A stretch of 64,000 nt of DNA. Source: CBDCFV01 sp965216425 (GTDB lineage Bacteria; Chloroflexota; Dehalococcoidia; Lucifugimonadales; UBA3495). The DNA is taken from NCBI GenBank assembly GCA_965216425.1, contig CBDCFV010000005.1:186001-250000 (forward strand), in the 5' to 3' direction. Shown here one piece after another: positions 52,508-62,052 of this stretch (position 1 is its first letter; each line of letters opens with the position of its first letter). Made by a program: the position numbers and the translations under genes. The notes beneath the pieces are model-generated. The model saw only the letters and a list, made by a program, of their open reading frames with translations, did no database searches and was not told the DNA's origin.

Positions 52508-53251
52508 ATGCCAAGCTACGGCGTGACCCTTCTCTCTGGAGGATTGGACTCTACAACCGTGGCCGCCCATGCCCGCCAATCCACAGACCGCCTGACGGCC
52601 TTGACCTTCTACTACGGTCAGAGCCACGGCAAGGAGATAGACTGCGCCGCCCAAGTCTCCGAGGCATTGGGAATAGAGCACAAGCTGGTTGACATCTCCT
52701 TCCTCGGCTCCGTCGCTTGGTACTCTGCCCTGACCAACCCACAGCAGTTCCCCGTCCCGGAGGATAGGTCCTCGGACCGGATGGCGGCCAGCATCCCAAT
52801 AACTTACGTCCCGGTCCGCAACACCATCTTCCTCTCTCTTGCGGCCGCTTACTTGGAAAGCAATGTGCTCTACGCGCTGGAGGTCGAGGGAGAGTGCCCC
52901 GCGGACGTACAGGCCACGCTGTTCATGGGGCCCAATGCAATCGACTACAGCGGGTACCCGGACTGCCGTCCGGAGTACTTTGAGAAGATGCGGGAGTCTT
53001 TGGTCTATGGCAGCAAGCTGTGGGCTGAATATCAAGTGCCTATGGCAATCGAAACACCCATCATTCGGATGTCGAAGAAAGAAATTGTGCAGTTCGGCGT
53101 GCAGTTGCAAGCGCCGCTGGATCTGACTTGGAGCTGCTATCAGGCCGGTAATGCTCCGTGCGGACGGTGCGATAGCTGCGTTCTGAGAGCCAAAGGGTTC
53201 CAAGAAGCCGGACTGACCGACCCGGCGCTGCTACGCCTAAAGGCCGGTTAG
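52508..53251 (+). CDS. queC: 7-cyano-7-deazaguanine synthase QueC
   Basis: 247 residues. The ATP-PPi pyrophosphatase motif SGGLDST is at about 9-15, and GQSHGKEID follows. The C-terminal zinc site SCYQ...CGRCDSC is at about 212-228. It converts carboxy-deazaguanine to preQ0 with ATP and ammonia. The start at 52508 gives MPSYGVTLLSGGLDS; an upstream in-frame ATG in queD is unlikely. Confidence 0.93.
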   Translation: MPSYGVTLLSGGLDSTTVAAHARQSTDRLTALTFYYGQSHGKEIDCAAQVSEALGIEHKLVDISFLGSVAWYSALTNPQQFPVPEDRSSDRMAASIPITYVPVRNTIFLSLAAAYLESNVLYALEVEGECPADVQATLFMGPNAIDYSGYPDCRPEYFEKMRESLVYGSKLWAEYQVPMAIETPIIRMSKKEIVQFGVQLQAPLDLTWSCYQAGNAPCGRCDSCVLRAKGFQEAGLTDPALLRLKAG

Positions 53252-53254
53252 CCG

Positions 53255-53962
53255 TTGCTGAGAGTGAGCAAACGGGCTGGTGGCGCTCCCGAAATCTTCC
53301 ACTCCTTGCAGGGAGAAGGTCTCAACATCGGCGCTCCATCGGTGTTCCTGCGGTTGGCCTTGTGCAACTTGACCTGCAATTGGTGCGACACCAAATACAC
53401 GTGGGACTGGCGAAACTTCAACTACAAGAACGAAGTCGCGTCACTGGACGCAGGGCTGGTGAGGGACATTATCCTCCGCTTTGGCTGCCCTCACTTGATC
53501 ATCACCGGAGGCGAACCCCTGTTGCAACAAAAGGAGCTTGCTCCTCTGGTCGCGGAGTTGAAGGACGAAGGATTCTATTTCGAAGTGGAGACCAACGGCA
53601 CCATCGCTCCCATCGAAGAAATGGCGCGGGACATAAACCAGTGGAACGTTTCTCCCAAGCTGGCAACCTCTGGTACCCTTGCCGGCAAGCGGGAAGTCCC
53701 CCGTGTCTTGGAAGCCTTCCGCGATATGACTCGCGCCTACTTCAAGTTCGTAGTCGTCGACCCAAGCGACGTGGAAGAGGTATGCAGGCTGAGGGACCGT
53801 TACCGATTGCCGGCAGACCGTATTATCCTGCTGCCGGAAGGGACAACGGTTGCTGCACTGCAATGCCGCAGCGGCTGGGTCTCAGAGGCATGCGTGCGGG
53901 AGGGGTTCCGGTTTTCAACTCGTCTCCATATATTGCTTTGGGGCGACGAGCGAGGCCGCTAA
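53255..53962 (+). CDS. queE: 7-carboxy-7-deazaguanine synthase QueE
   Basis: 235 residues, radical SAM. The Cys triad CNLTCNWCD (about 38-46) binds the [4Fe-4S] cluster. EIFHSLQGEG and ITGGEPLLQQ are family motifs. It rearranges carboxy-tetrahydropterin to carboxy-deazaguanine. The start is TTG at 53255 or GTG at 53264, so a little uncertain. It closes the queF-queD-queC-queE operon and its end overlaps the convergent MmgE/PrpD gene by four bases. Confidence 0.92.
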   Translation: MLRVSKRAGGAPEIFHSLQGEGLNIGAPSVFLRLALCNLTCNWCDTKYTWDWRNFNYKNEVASLDAGLVRDIILRFGCPHLIITGGEPLLQQKELAPLVAELKDEGFYFEVETNGTIAPIEEMARDINQWNVSPKLATSGTLAGKREVPRVLEAFRDMTRAYFKFVVVDPSDVEEVCRLRDRYRLPADRIILLPEGTTVAALQCRSGWVSEACVREGFRFSTRLHILLWGDERGR

Positions 53963-55314
53963 CCGGCCTGCAACAAGCCGGTCAACTCTCGAACGTTCCC
54001 CAGCGTCTCCAGCGAGTCAACGATGTCGATCACTTGGGAAGCCTTGTTCTCCCCCAGCGTCTCCGTTGCCAGGAACCTGAACTTGGCCAACAACTCATCC
54101 CGCGTCACCGGGTTCCTGTAGTCGCCCCGTTGTGCGGTAACGCTTTGTTCCAAGCGGCGCCCATCCTTCAGGGACACTGCGACCCTGGCCGACGGATAGT
54201 CGTAGCGGCGCAGGCTCATCTCGGAATCCGCAGCCACCTCCACTACTCCCGCCAACTCCCTTATCTGAGGATTGGCAACTTGGTCGGGATAGAAGGCTGT
54301 CACGTTGGCATTGCCCCGCACCAGCATGGCTGCCACTGCGTAGGGAATGGAAAATTTGGCTGCCAGCATGTTGTCCGGCTCAGGGTCGGCCATGGTCAAA
54401 GCCAAAGGAGGGGCCTCTATCCGGACGCGGCTAACGTCCGTTGCCGTAAACTCCTCTTGCCGCAGCAACGACTCTACAGCATCCAACGCCGGGTGGTTGT
54501 ACAGGCAGCAGGCATGGAACTTGAAGTAGTTGTTCTGGATGCGGTAGGCGCCCGGCTCTCCCAGACCGGCCATTACGGCTTCGATATTGAAGCCCTCTCC
54601 CAACAATGATTCGTACAAGTCCGACGGCCCGTCCTGAAGGCTGGTAAACCCGCACTGCACCAATTGGGCGGCAAGAATGCCTTGGAAGCCGGAGCGTCCG
54701 GGGTACAGGTTACGGACGGTGGCCCCTTCCAAGCATGGCGTCCAAGTATTGGCCGGACTCATCGAAGCGGCCATGCTGATAGCGGACCTGGTTTCCTGCG
54801 CGTCAAGCCCCAGGATATGTGCGGTTGCGGCGGCAGTACCCACTGTCCCCCAAGTGCCGTGGGAGTGGACCACGTCCTTCACGGTGGTGCCGCTTCCGAT
54901 ACGGGAGGTCACCTCGTACCCGACTATTACGCTTTCCAGCAGTTCAGCGCCGGTGCATTTCCGCTCCTCAGCCATCGCTATGGCCCCGGGAGTGACGTGG
55001 ATTGAAGGATGGCCACCGCCCAAGCGGCTGCCTTCGTCCATCTCCAATGATACCCCAGCGGTAGCATTCACCAGCGTGGCCATCATTGGCTGCGCCGCTC
55101 CGGCGTGTCCGAATAGAGTCGCGTTGCCACCATTGCCCATACCGAGGACCAAGTTGGCAAAACCGGCGTTCTCGGAGAGGCGGCTTCCCGCCAGGATAGC
55201 GCCAATGGTATCCAACACCACGTTCTTGGCAGCGGTTACCGTCGACTCCTCCAAGTTTCCCAACTTGGTGTCAGTGACAAAACCAGCCAGCTTATCCAGA
55301 TATTCTGCGGACAC
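53959..55314 (-). CDS. MmgE/PrpD-family protein
   Basis: 451 residues, the usual length. It begins YLDKLAGFVTDTKLGNL and VVLDTIGAILAG, continues with DEGSRLGGGHPSIHVTPGA (about 85-103) and later FKFHACCLYNHPALDAVESLL (about 265-285). These match 2-methylcitrate dehydratase/immune-responsive gene 1 relatives. Dehydration or decarboxylation of a tricarboxylate-like acid is possible but unproven. Likely part of an acid catabolic set with 55745 and 56929. Confidence 0.88.
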   Translation of the reverse strand: MSAEYLDKLAGFVTDTKLGNLEESTVTAAKNVVLDTIGAILAGSRLSENAGFANLVLGMGNGGNATLFGHAGAAQPMMATLVNATAGVSLEMDEGSRLGGGHPSIHVTPGAIAMAEERKCTGAELLESVIVGYEVTSRIGSGTTVKDVVHSHGTWGTVGTAAATAHILGLDAQETRSAISMAASMSPANTWTPCLEGATVRNLYPGRSGFQGILAAQLVQCGFTSLQDGPSDLYESLLGEGFNIEAVMAGLGEPGAYRIQNNYFKFHACCLYNHPALDAVESLLRQEEFTATDVSRVRIEAPPLALTMADPEPDNMLAAKFSIPYAVAAMLVRGNANVTAFYPDQVANPQIRELAGVVEVAADSEMSLRRYDYPSARVAVSLKDGRRLEQSVTAQRGDYRNPVTRDELLAKFRFLATETLGENKASQVIDIVDSLETLGNVRELTGLLQAG

Positions 55315-55407
55315 GTGAGCCTCCTTCGAGTTCGGAATTCAATTCCCGATTGTAACCCCTTGCCCTTGGTGTACTCCTGACATCCCGTCTGCGATAATAC
55401 CTAAACC

Positions 55408-55563
55408 ATGCCGGACCGACATCCCAGTCCAATAGCATTTATCGAAAATCTGTTGAAGCCCATGCGCCTTTACCGCAAGGTAAAGCTGGTGGTGACCAAC
55501 AACGCGACCAAGGTTAAGACGTTCCACAACTGTTGCGGCAACCTCGGTCAGCCGGGTTGTTGA
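55408..55563 (+). CDS. Small cysteine-containing protein, 51 residues
   Basis: Basic protein MPDRHPSPIAFIENLLKPMRL..., then VVTNNATKVKTFHNCCGNLGQPGC and TGA. The C-terminal CCGNxGxPGC motif suggests metal or iron-sulfur binding. I recall comparable small proteins in Dehalococcoidia but cannot confirm it. No strong Shine-Dalgarno. It is divergent from the MmgE/PrpD gene. The TGA directly follows a Cys, and an in-frame 11-codon extension to a TAA (55597) with a wobble hairpin exists, so a selenocysteine reading is weakly possible. Confidence 0.5.
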   Translation: MPDRHPSPIAFIENLLKPMRLYRKVKLVVTNNATKVKTFHNCCGNLGQPGC

Positions 55564-55744
55564 ATGAGAGAACATCACCAGTCCGGTTCGGGCTGCTAAA
55601 AATCCTGGCCACTACATGGGCAAACGCCGGAAGATGTCAAAAAGGCCCCTATCGCTTTGAGGAAAGGCCAAACTGAGGGCCGCTCCTCATTGTCGCCACC
55701 TTCCACTCAAAGGAACAGGGGCTTATCGAACACCCTCTCAATAC
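55564..55744. other. Intergenic stretch without clear genes
   Basis: Between the small Cys protein and the 3' end of the MDR dehydrogenase. Contains a hairpin CAGTCCG GTT CGGGCTG (55579-55595). No other signal. Confidence 0.3.
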
Positions 55745-56716
55745 TTACTCGTTGATGTTCAACACCACTTTAATGACGTTATCCAGCCGTTGCTCGTACA
55801 TGTCGTAAGCGGACTGGACGTTGGAAAAACCGGTTCGATGGGTTACCAGCGTCGATGGGTCGCACCAGCCTCTCTCCCGCAGTCCCACGATTTCCCTGAT
55901 GTGGGCAATGGGGTCGCCGCTGCGCGCCCCGTTGGTGGGGATGATGCGGGGCTGCTTATCCATCAAAAGATGGTGTTCCACCGGCACCGTGTGCTCCTCT
56001 GTGATACCGAACACTATGATGGTGCCGAACTGCCGCACCAACCGGAAGCACATGTCGAAGGTCTCGGGATAACCGGCAGCCTCGACAACCACGTCGGCCC
56101 CCACACCACCGGTTATATCCAGTACTGCTTCATTAATGTTGACCTTGTCCGGGTTGATGGTATGGGTGGAGCCGAGCTCTTTCGATTTTTCCAGCCGGTA
56201 GTCCAGCAGGTCTGCCGCGATCACGGCCCTGGCCCCCATTCGGGAGGTCAGCATGGTGAAACTGAGGCCGATACTCCCTTGGCCCATTACCACCACGGTC
56301 TTGCCCAGTAGGTTGGGCATCTGTTGACATGAGAAAAGCACCGTGCCCGAAGGTTGACACATTACCCACTCGTCCAACGTCCCTTCGTCGGGAAGAAGGG
56401 CAAGCCTTTCCGGGCCCGAAACGATGTATTCCGCCAAGCCTCCGACGCCCGGCATCGGAATAACTATGGCACGCCTGCCTTCCGGGAACCCGTCAATCTT
56501 GCTGTCCACGATGACACCTGCGACCTCGTGGCATGGCCGACCGGCGGGCAAAGGATACCGGTCCTCGGGCAGGACTGGGCCGTAACTGTCCCTGATATCG
56601 CTACCGCAGATGGAAACCCTTTCTATCTTTATCAAGCACTGACCATCGGCGGCCGTGGGTGTTTCTACGTCCACAAATTCAAATGTCTTGGGGCTTGTCA
56701 GTCTGGCTGCTTTCAT
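55745..56716 (-). CDS. Zinc-type MDR dehydrogenase lacking the structural zinc lobe
   Basis: 323 residues. VSICGSDIRDSYG (about 35) gives the catalytic Cys and GRPCHEVAGV (about 60) replaces the usual GHE. NADP-binding GQGSIGLS is at about 145-152. The four-Cys structural-zinc loop seen in 3184-4200 is missing; the region reads MPGVGGLAEYIVSGPER. It may thus be a sorbitol- or quinone-type variant. Its orientation is opposite to the FAD dehydrogenase downstream. Confidence 0.85.
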   Translation of the reverse strand: MKAARLTSPKTFEFVDVETPTAADGQCLIKIERVSICGSDIRDSYGPVLPEDRYPLPAGRPCHEVAGVIVDSKIDGFPEGRRAIVIPMPGVGGLAEYIVSGPERLALLPDEGTLDEWVMCQPSGTVLFSCQQMPNLLGKTVVVMGQGSIGLSFTMLTSRMGARAVIAADLLDYRLEKSKELGSTHTINPDKVNINEAVLDITGGVGADVVVEAAGYPETFDMCFRLVRQFGTIIVFGITEEHTVPVEHHLLMDKQPRIIPTNGARSGDPIAHIREIVGLRERGWCDPSTLVTHRTGFSNVQSAYDMYEQRLDNVIKVVLNINE

Positions 56717-56928
56717 CTGCCTTGAATACTCCGATAGGTCGATTACGGCTGTATCTTAATATGACGGACTCCCAACGGCAAGCTGGGTTGTTGCACGTGC
56801 GCCGCTCCGAAGCAGCATCCTTGAGACTTGGTCTGCCAACCGCTATGATTAACCTCGGCAAGCAGGTCACCGTGCCCGTGAATGGCCTGGTTGGGATTAC
56901 ATTTGTTTAGTACATCTGGAGGAGTGCC

Positions 56929-58422
56929 TTGGCAGAGCAGTATGACGTTATCGTAGTCGGCGCGGGCAACGCCGCATTGAGCGCGGCCTTGGCAGCAAAA
57001 GAAGTCTGCGGGCCGGTGCTGGTGGTGGAGAAAGCGCCGGAGTTCTTCCGGGGAGGCAACACATACTTCACCGGCGGGATCATCCGCTTTGCTTTCGACG
57101 GTATTGAGGACATCAAAGCCTTGATCCCGGACATGTCCCCCACTGAAGAAACGTCCGTCGACGTGGGGAGCTACACCCAGGACCAGTTCTATGACGACAT
57201 GATGCGGGTCACCCAAGGACGATCCGATCCGGACTTGGCGCAAATCCTGGTAAGCCAGTCGCTCCCTACCATGAAGTGGCTCCAAGAAAAGGGCGTGCGG
57301 TTCGTCCTTTCCTACGGTCGCCAAGCCTTCAAGGATGGCGACAAGTTCCGGTTTTGGGGAGGCTTGGTGGTAGAGGCGGTCGGCGCGGGAAAGGGGCTTT
57401 CCGATCAGCAGTTTGAAGCGTCGCAGCAGGCCGGGGTGGACATCCGCTACTCCACTCAAGGCATCCAACTGCTTCAGGACGACAAAGGCCGGGTCAACGG
57501 GCTGAGGGTGCAAGGCCCCGACGGTTTCGAAGATATCTATGCTCATTCGGTAGTCCTGGCCAGCGGCGGTTTCGAAGCGAACGCCGAAATGCGCTGCCGT
57601 TACCTTGGCCCCGGCTGGGAGTTGGTGAAGGTGCGGGGGATTCCATACAACACCGGCGACGGCATCCGGATGGCGCTTGATATCGGCGCCCAATCCCATG
57701 GGCATTGGAGTAGTTGCCATGCCGTGGCTTGGGATATGAACGCGCCGGCCTTCGGAGACCGTACCATCACCGAGTTGTACCAGAAACACTCCTACCCCTT
57801 CGGTCTCATCGTAAACCTTAACGGGGACCGATTTCTGGATGAGGGGGCCGACTTCCGCAATTACACCTACGTCACCTATGGGCGGGCATTACTTACTCAA
57901 CCGCAGGGCTTAGCCTTCCAGATTTTCGACGACAAAGTCAAACACTTACTCCGGGATGAATACCACATCCCCCAAGTGACTATGGCCCAAGCTGACACAA
58001 TAGAGGAATTGGCGGCGCGACTCGACATAGACCCACAGGGGCTATCACAGACAGTGCGGGAGTTTAACGCCGCGGTGCAGCAGGACGTGCCCTACAACCC
58101 AACGGTGAAGGACGGCAGGGCAACGGTTGGTATCGAACCGCCCAAGACCAACTGGGCGCAACCCATCGACACACCCCCTTACCTTGGATACGCCGTTACT
58201 TGCGGCATAACGTTCACTTTCGGCGGCGTGAAGATCGACACCCGGGGACAAGTGGTCACCAACAGCCAGGAGCCCATTCCAGGGCTCTACGCCGCCGGGG
58301 AAATGGTTGGCGGCCTCTTTTACTACAACTATCCGGGCGGCTCCGGCCTCTCGGCAGGTATGGTTTTTGGCCGGCTGGCAGGAACCAGCGCGGGGCGAGA
58401 CGCCATGACCTTGAAGGACTAG
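56929..58422 (+). CDS. FAD-dependent dehydrogenase, tricarballylate dehydrogenase/fumarate reductase flavoprotein-like
   Basis: 497 residues. The FAD motif VVGAGNAALSAALAA (about 9-23) is followed by EKAPEFFRGGNTYFTGG. VLASGGFEANAEM (about 205), the substrate-site block GDGIRMALDIGAQ and the C-terminal GVKIDTRGQV and GLYAAGEMVGG (about 430-455) match the TcuA/FrdA-like family. The start is TTG with TGGAGGAG upstream. Probably oxidises a di- or tricarboxylate-like compound, consistent with MmgE/PrpD nearby and an MFS carrier next. Confidence 0.88.
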   Translation: MAEQYDVIVVGAGNAALSAALAAKEVCGPVLVVEKAPEFFRGGNTYFTGGIIRFAFDGIEDIKALIPDMSPTEETSVDVGSYTQDQFYDDMMRVTQGRSDPDLAQILVSQSLPTMKWLQEKGVRFVLSYGRQAFKDGDKFRFWGGLVVEAVGAGKGLSDQQFEASQQAGVDIRYSTQGIQLLQDDKGRVNGLRVQGPDGFEDIYAHSVVLASGGFEANAEMRCRYLGPGWELVKVRGIPYNTGDGIRMALDIGAQSHGHWSSCHAVAWDMNAPAFGDRTITELYQKHSYPFGLIVNLNGDRFLDEGADFRNYTYVTYGRALLTQPQGLAFQIFDDKVKHLLRDEYHIPQVTMAQADTIEELAARLDIDPQGLSQTVREFNAAVQQDVPYNPTVKDGRATVGIEPPKTNWAQPIDTPPYLGYAVTCGITFTFGGVKIDTRGQVVTNSQEPIPGLYAAGEMVGGLFYYNYPGGSGLSAGMVFGRLAGTSAGRDAMTLKD

Positions 58423-58733
58423 CAGGGGGTCAAGCGGCCGGAGAACGCTGTGTCGCAGGGCTGAAGGTTGAGACGGAATGGCCTGACCCAACGAAGGTTA
58501 GAATAGTCCACAAGTTTTAACGACCGAATCCGTTTTAGGGTGTTATTGATCGCCTCTCTGGTAGAACTCTTTGTTGAGTGGTAGCATACCCACATAGTTT
58601 TTCGTCTAAACTGGCTTCGGTGCCGAGGACCCCAACGTGTCGGGATTGGAGTATGGAGCCACAACCTCTGGTGCAAGTGTTCTTAACTCGTGCAGAGACT
58701 TAGGGTGGACCAGCTTATGAAAGGCGCTGCAGT
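58423..58733. other. Intergenic region, nothing assigned
   Basis: About 310 bp between the flavoprotein and the MFS gene. No open frame with coding character, repeat or strong hairpin seen. Confidence 0.4.
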
Positions 58734-60116
58734 ATGACCTCCACTGGCTTTCTCATTTTGTTCGTCGGCGTCCTGCTTTTGGCATGGGCGATCGTCCCGG
58801 AGATCAGCCGCCGGGTAAGAGGCGACGGAAAGCCGCGGATCTTTTACGGCTGGTACCTGCTGGGCACTTTCTTCTTCATGGCCATGCTCACGATGGGCGC
58901 CCGCAACGCTTTCGGCATATTCGTCATTCCCATGAGCGAGGAGTTCAACTGGTCCCGGGGCACCATTTCACTGGCGGCAGCCCTTGGCGCTCTCGTCAAC
59001 GGCGTCACTCAACCCTTCATGGGCAGGATTTTCGACCGCACTGGGGGCCGCAAGCTGATCATCGGCGGGCTTGCGGTCATTGGTGTTATAACCGCGCTGC
59101 ATAGCCTCACCTTCCACATCTTCTTCCTGATTTTCATGTTCGGTTTTGTGCTGTCCACCGCCATGAGCGCCTCCTCCATCAACACCACTGGCGCGATGTT
59201 GGCGCGGTGGTTCCGCCGCCGCCGGGCGGTGGTCATGGGCATAAACGCCAGCGGCACGTCCGCTGGTGCCTTGTTGCTGGTCCCCTTCGCTATGTACCTG
59301 CTTCAAGCGACCCATTGGCGGGTTACTTGGGCGGCGTTGGGTTTGATAGTGTTGATGCTGGCGGTGCCTCTTGCTTACCTGTTCGTTAAAGAATGGCCGT
59401 CCGACTTGGGGTTGCAGCCTGACGGGGATGCGGAGCCTCTGAGAGACCGGCAGGGCAATCTTCCCCCTCAGCGCAGAGAAGGCCCTCTGGCTTCCGACAA
59501 TTGGAAGCAGTCTTTCCGCTCCATGCCGTTCTGGCAGATGTCTCTCTCCTACTACGTCTGCGGTTCAACCACCTTTATGCTCACCGTACACTTCATTCCT
59601 TACGCCATAGGGCGGGGTGTTTCACCCACTCTAGCTGCGACGGTGTTCGGCCTGATGATGGGACTGAACGCCGCGGGCGCTATCGGCGCAGGTTGGCTGG
59701 CGGACAGGTTCTCCCGGAAAAACCTCCTGGCGGGGGTCTACTTCTGTAGGGGCTGCGGTTATATGCTGCTTCTGCTGGTGCCGGGTGACGCCTCATTGTG
59801 GGCTTTTGCCGTTGTGGCGGGGTTCTCGTGGATCGCCACAGCACCTCTTACCACCACGCTCACTGCCGACGTCTATGGACTGCGAACATTGGGCACCGTG
59901 TCCGGCGCGTCCTTCGTGTTCCATCAAGTGGGTGGCTTTGTCAGCGTTTGGGTCGCGGGCATACTATTCGACGTCACCGGCTCTTACACCATCCCCTTCG
60001 CGATCATGGGGGCACTGTTGTTCCCGGCGGCACTGTCCGCGTTCTCTATCCGAGAACGCAAGTACTCCTCCAGGTATCAGACAGCGCCCGTCATGGCCAC
60101 CGCGGCCGGCGATTGA
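58734..60116 (+). CDS. MFS transporter (oxalate/formate antiporter-like)
   Basis: 460 residues with about 12 membrane segments. N-terminal half: GWYLLGTFFFMAMLTMGARNAFGIF, then RGTISLAAALGALVNGVTQPFMGRIFDRTGGRK with the family A-loop motif. Cytoplasmic linker about 215-250. C-terminal half: LTVHFIPYAIGRGVSPTLA. Matches the OFA/monocarboxylate branch and probably imports or exchanges an organic acid. It lies on the same strand as the FAD dehydrogenase. Confidence 0.88.
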   Translation: MTSTGFLILFVGVLLLAWAIVPEISRRVRGDGKPRIFYGWYLLGTFFFMAMLTMGARNAFGIFVIPMSEEFNWSRGTISLAAALGALVNGVTQPFMGRIFDRTGGRKLIIGGLAVIGVITALHSLTFHIFFLIFMFGFVLSTAMSASSINTTGAMLARWFRRRRAVVMGINASGTSAGALLLVPFAMYLLQATHWRVTWAALGLIVLMLAVPLAYLFVKEWPSDLGLQPDGDAEPLRDRQGNLPPQRREGPLASDNWKQSFRSMPFWQMSLSYYVCGSTTFMLTVHFIPYAIGRGVSPTLAATVFGLMMGLNAAGAIGAGWLADRFSRKNLLAGVYFCRGCGYMLLLLVPGDASLWAFAVVAGFSWIATAPLTTTLTADVYGLRTLGTVSGASFVFHQVGGFVSVWVAGILFDVTGSYTIPFAIMGALLFPAALSAFSIRERKYSSRYQTAPVMATAAGD

Positions 60117-60122
60117 CCAATA

Positions 60123-60359
60123 ATGTTGTGGGCGATTCTTGGATCGGTTACCTCCCACCACGGCGACGCGGCTGATCCCGAACTGTTGATCTGGATCAAG
60201 GACCGGCTTGATGAATTGGCCAATCTCGGGCCTTGGCTGGTGGTGGCGCTGATTGGATTGGTAATAGTGGCGATTCCTGTCGTTTTGGTCGTTGGGTATT
60301 TCTCTCAAGGTCGACCCGGGCCCTCGGAGACATATCAGCAGACTGGCGACGAGTCCTAA
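60123..60359 (+). CDS. Small single-span membrane protein
   Basis: 78 residues with one membrane helix (about 37-60, GPWLVVALIGLVIVAIPVVLVVGYF) and a polar tail ending in YQQTGDES. Starts 6 nt after the MFS stop, suggesting co-transcription. Function unknown; possibly an accessory to the transporter. Confidence 0.55.
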   Translation: MLWAILGSVTSHHGDAADPELLIWIKDRLDELANLGPWLVVALIGLVIVAIPVVLVVGYFSQGRPGPSETYQQTGDES

Positions 60360-60569
60360 ATTACCCGTCGGCGAGACTCATCCGATGGGGGGTGATGGAC
60401 GCTCTAAACTATTGCCCTTGGGCTGTGAACCAAGTAGACTAAGTCACCGTTGAACGCCTATACTGGGCTGGCAAGGAAGAGGATGAGATAAGCCATCCTT
60501 GTGCCGGATAAGCGGGACATCAAACGTAAAATACTGCACTCAGATAATGGCAACGAGGGATGATTATCT

Positions 60570-60755
60570 ATGTTTGACAATAGTTCGTTGGAAGCTTTGC
60601 TGGAAGAGCTGAGAGACGAATACGAACTGGAGCCTGATTGGGAAGATATACAACGGGCAGCCCACTTGGGTATCGCTCGAGCCGATGCCGGAGTCGCATT
60701 GGGAGACTTGGACTCCCGTGTAACGACCCTGATCGAAAAGCACAATCCAGGCTAA
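60570..60755 (+). CDS. Small acidic protein, 61 residues
   Basis: Strongly acidic N terminus (LEALLEELRDEYELEPDWEDIQ) and a helix ending in TTLIEKHNPG. No family assigned. It could be a small regulator or partner protein. The upstream 60360-60569 stretch shows nothing else. Confidence 0.45.
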   Translation: MFDNSSLEALLEELRDEYELEPDWEDIQRAAHLGIARADAGVALGDLDSRVTTLIEKHNPG

Positions 60756-60797
60756 CAGTCCTTATTCTGTCAAATAACCTTTGACAACCAATCGCCA

Positions 60798-60838
60798 GGT
60801 CTGCCCCCAAGGAAGTTAACCCCTTGGTGGCAGAGACC
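60798..60838. terminator. Large hairpin downstream of the small acidic gene
   Basis: GGTCTGCCCCCAAGG (60798-60812) pairs with CCTTGGTGGCAGAGACC (60822-60838) apart from two bulges. No T tract on the plus strand, so termination is possible but not certain. A further inverted CGATACG...CGTATCG pair lies at about 60863-60880. Confidence 0.45.
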
Positions 60839-61099
60839 TTGCAGATACAACGTATTCATTAGGCCGATACGCTCGTATCGCTTCCGGCAAGTTACGCTTG
60901 GGCATCGCTGGGTGCGTGGGCATTCTGTATCCCTGTTGCTTGTCTACGGTGCGGCCGAAATCGTGGACAATGTTCAGCATCGCGGAGCGGTTTATCGTAT
61001 CCGCCTTCCTTCTATTAGCGCGTATTTCCCCCTTACCCTTTTTATCGTAATGTTGCATTGTCAGGTCTATAAGATTCCATCCTGGTCTTGGAGGGCGGC

Positions 61100-62035
61100 A
61101 TGAAGGTAGGATTCATCGGTCTGGGCACAATGGGGGGCAGTATGGCCTACAACACCCTCCAGGGCGGGCACGACTTGGTTGTCCACGACATACGCCGTGA
61201 ATCTGCAACTCCCCACTTAGAGGCTGGCGCGGCGTGGGCAGACACCCCGCGGCAAGTGGCGGAGTCCAGCGATGTCGTGTTCACGTCGCTGCCCGGCCCG
61301 ACCGAGGTGGAAGCGGTGTTCCTGGGCGACGATGGGCTATTGCAGGGTCTATCCGCCGGAAAGGTCTATTTCGACCTTAGCACCAGCACCCCCAACTTGA
61401 TCCGTCGCTTGCACGACATCGCGGCGGGCCAAGGCATACAAGTCCTGGACGCTCCCGTCAGCGGCGGTCCGAGCGGCGCCAGGACGAGGAATCTGGCTAT
61501 TTGGGTGGGCGGCGACCGGGCGGTGTTCGACCGTTGCAAGGACGTTTTGGATGCTATCGGCGACAAAGCCTACTACGTTGGAGCGATAGGCTCCGGTGCC
61601 GTCGCCAAGCTGGTGCACAACTGCGCCGGCTACATCATCCAGTGCGCTCTGGCGGAAGTGTTCACTATGGGGGTCAAGGCCGGGGTTGAGCCGCTGGCCC
61701 TATGGCAGGCAGTGCGCCGAGGCGCACAGGGGCGGCGGGGTACCTTCGAAGGGCTTGCGGAACACCTTCTACCGGGCAACTTCGACCCGCCGGACTTTGC
61801 GCTCCGGTTGGCCAGAAAGGACGTGGACCTAGCGGTTGGCGTAGGCCGAGAGTACGACGTCCCCATGCGTCTGGCTAACCTTGCTCTTCAGGAGCTTACC
61901 GAGGCGTTGAATCGCGGCTGGGGCGACAGGGATTCCCGGGTGGCCATGTTGCTGCAGGAAGAACGGGCCGGTGCAGAAGTGCGGGTGCCGGAGGATATAC
62001 TGAGAGCAGCCTTGGAAGAGGAGAGGAGCGGTTAA
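61100..62035 (+). CDS. Beta-hydroxyacid dehydrogenase (3-hydroxyisobutyrate dehydrogenase-like)
   Basis: 311 residues. The NAD(P) motif GLGTMGGSMAYN (about 7-18), substrate motif DAPVSGGPSGA (about 118-128), and GAIGSGAVAKLVHNC (about 165-179) with the catalytic Lys are all present. GGAGG precedes the ATG at 61100. Oxidises 3-hydroxyacids; the native substrate is not known. Convergent with gcvPB. Confidence 0.9.
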   Translation: MKVGFIGLGTMGGSMAYNTLQGGHDLVVHDIRRESATPHLEAGAAWADTPRQVAESSDVVFTSLPGPTEVEAVFLGDDGLLQGLSAGKVYFDLSTSTPNLIRRLHDIAAGQGIQVLDAPVSGGPSGARTRNLAIWVGGDRAVFDRCKDVLDAIGDKAYYVGAIGSGAVAKLVHNCAGYIIQCALAEVFTMGVKAGVEPLALWQAVRRGAQGRRGTFEGLAEHLLPGNFDPPDFALRLARKDVDLAVGVGREYDVPMRLANLALQELTEALNRGWGDRDSRVAMLLQEERAGAEVRVPEDILRAALEEERSG

Positions 62036-62052
62036 TCGCTTCTCTCAGTAAG

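Noticed and set aside
55561..55595. TGA after the last Cys of the 51-residue protein as a selenocysteine codon
   Set aside because: The hairpin has a G-U pair, the extension is only 11 residues and not known to be conserved. Kept as a weak option, not a call.
56743..57789. Minus-strand open frame of about 348 codons
   Set aside because: Antisense to the FAD dehydrogenase with no motifs.
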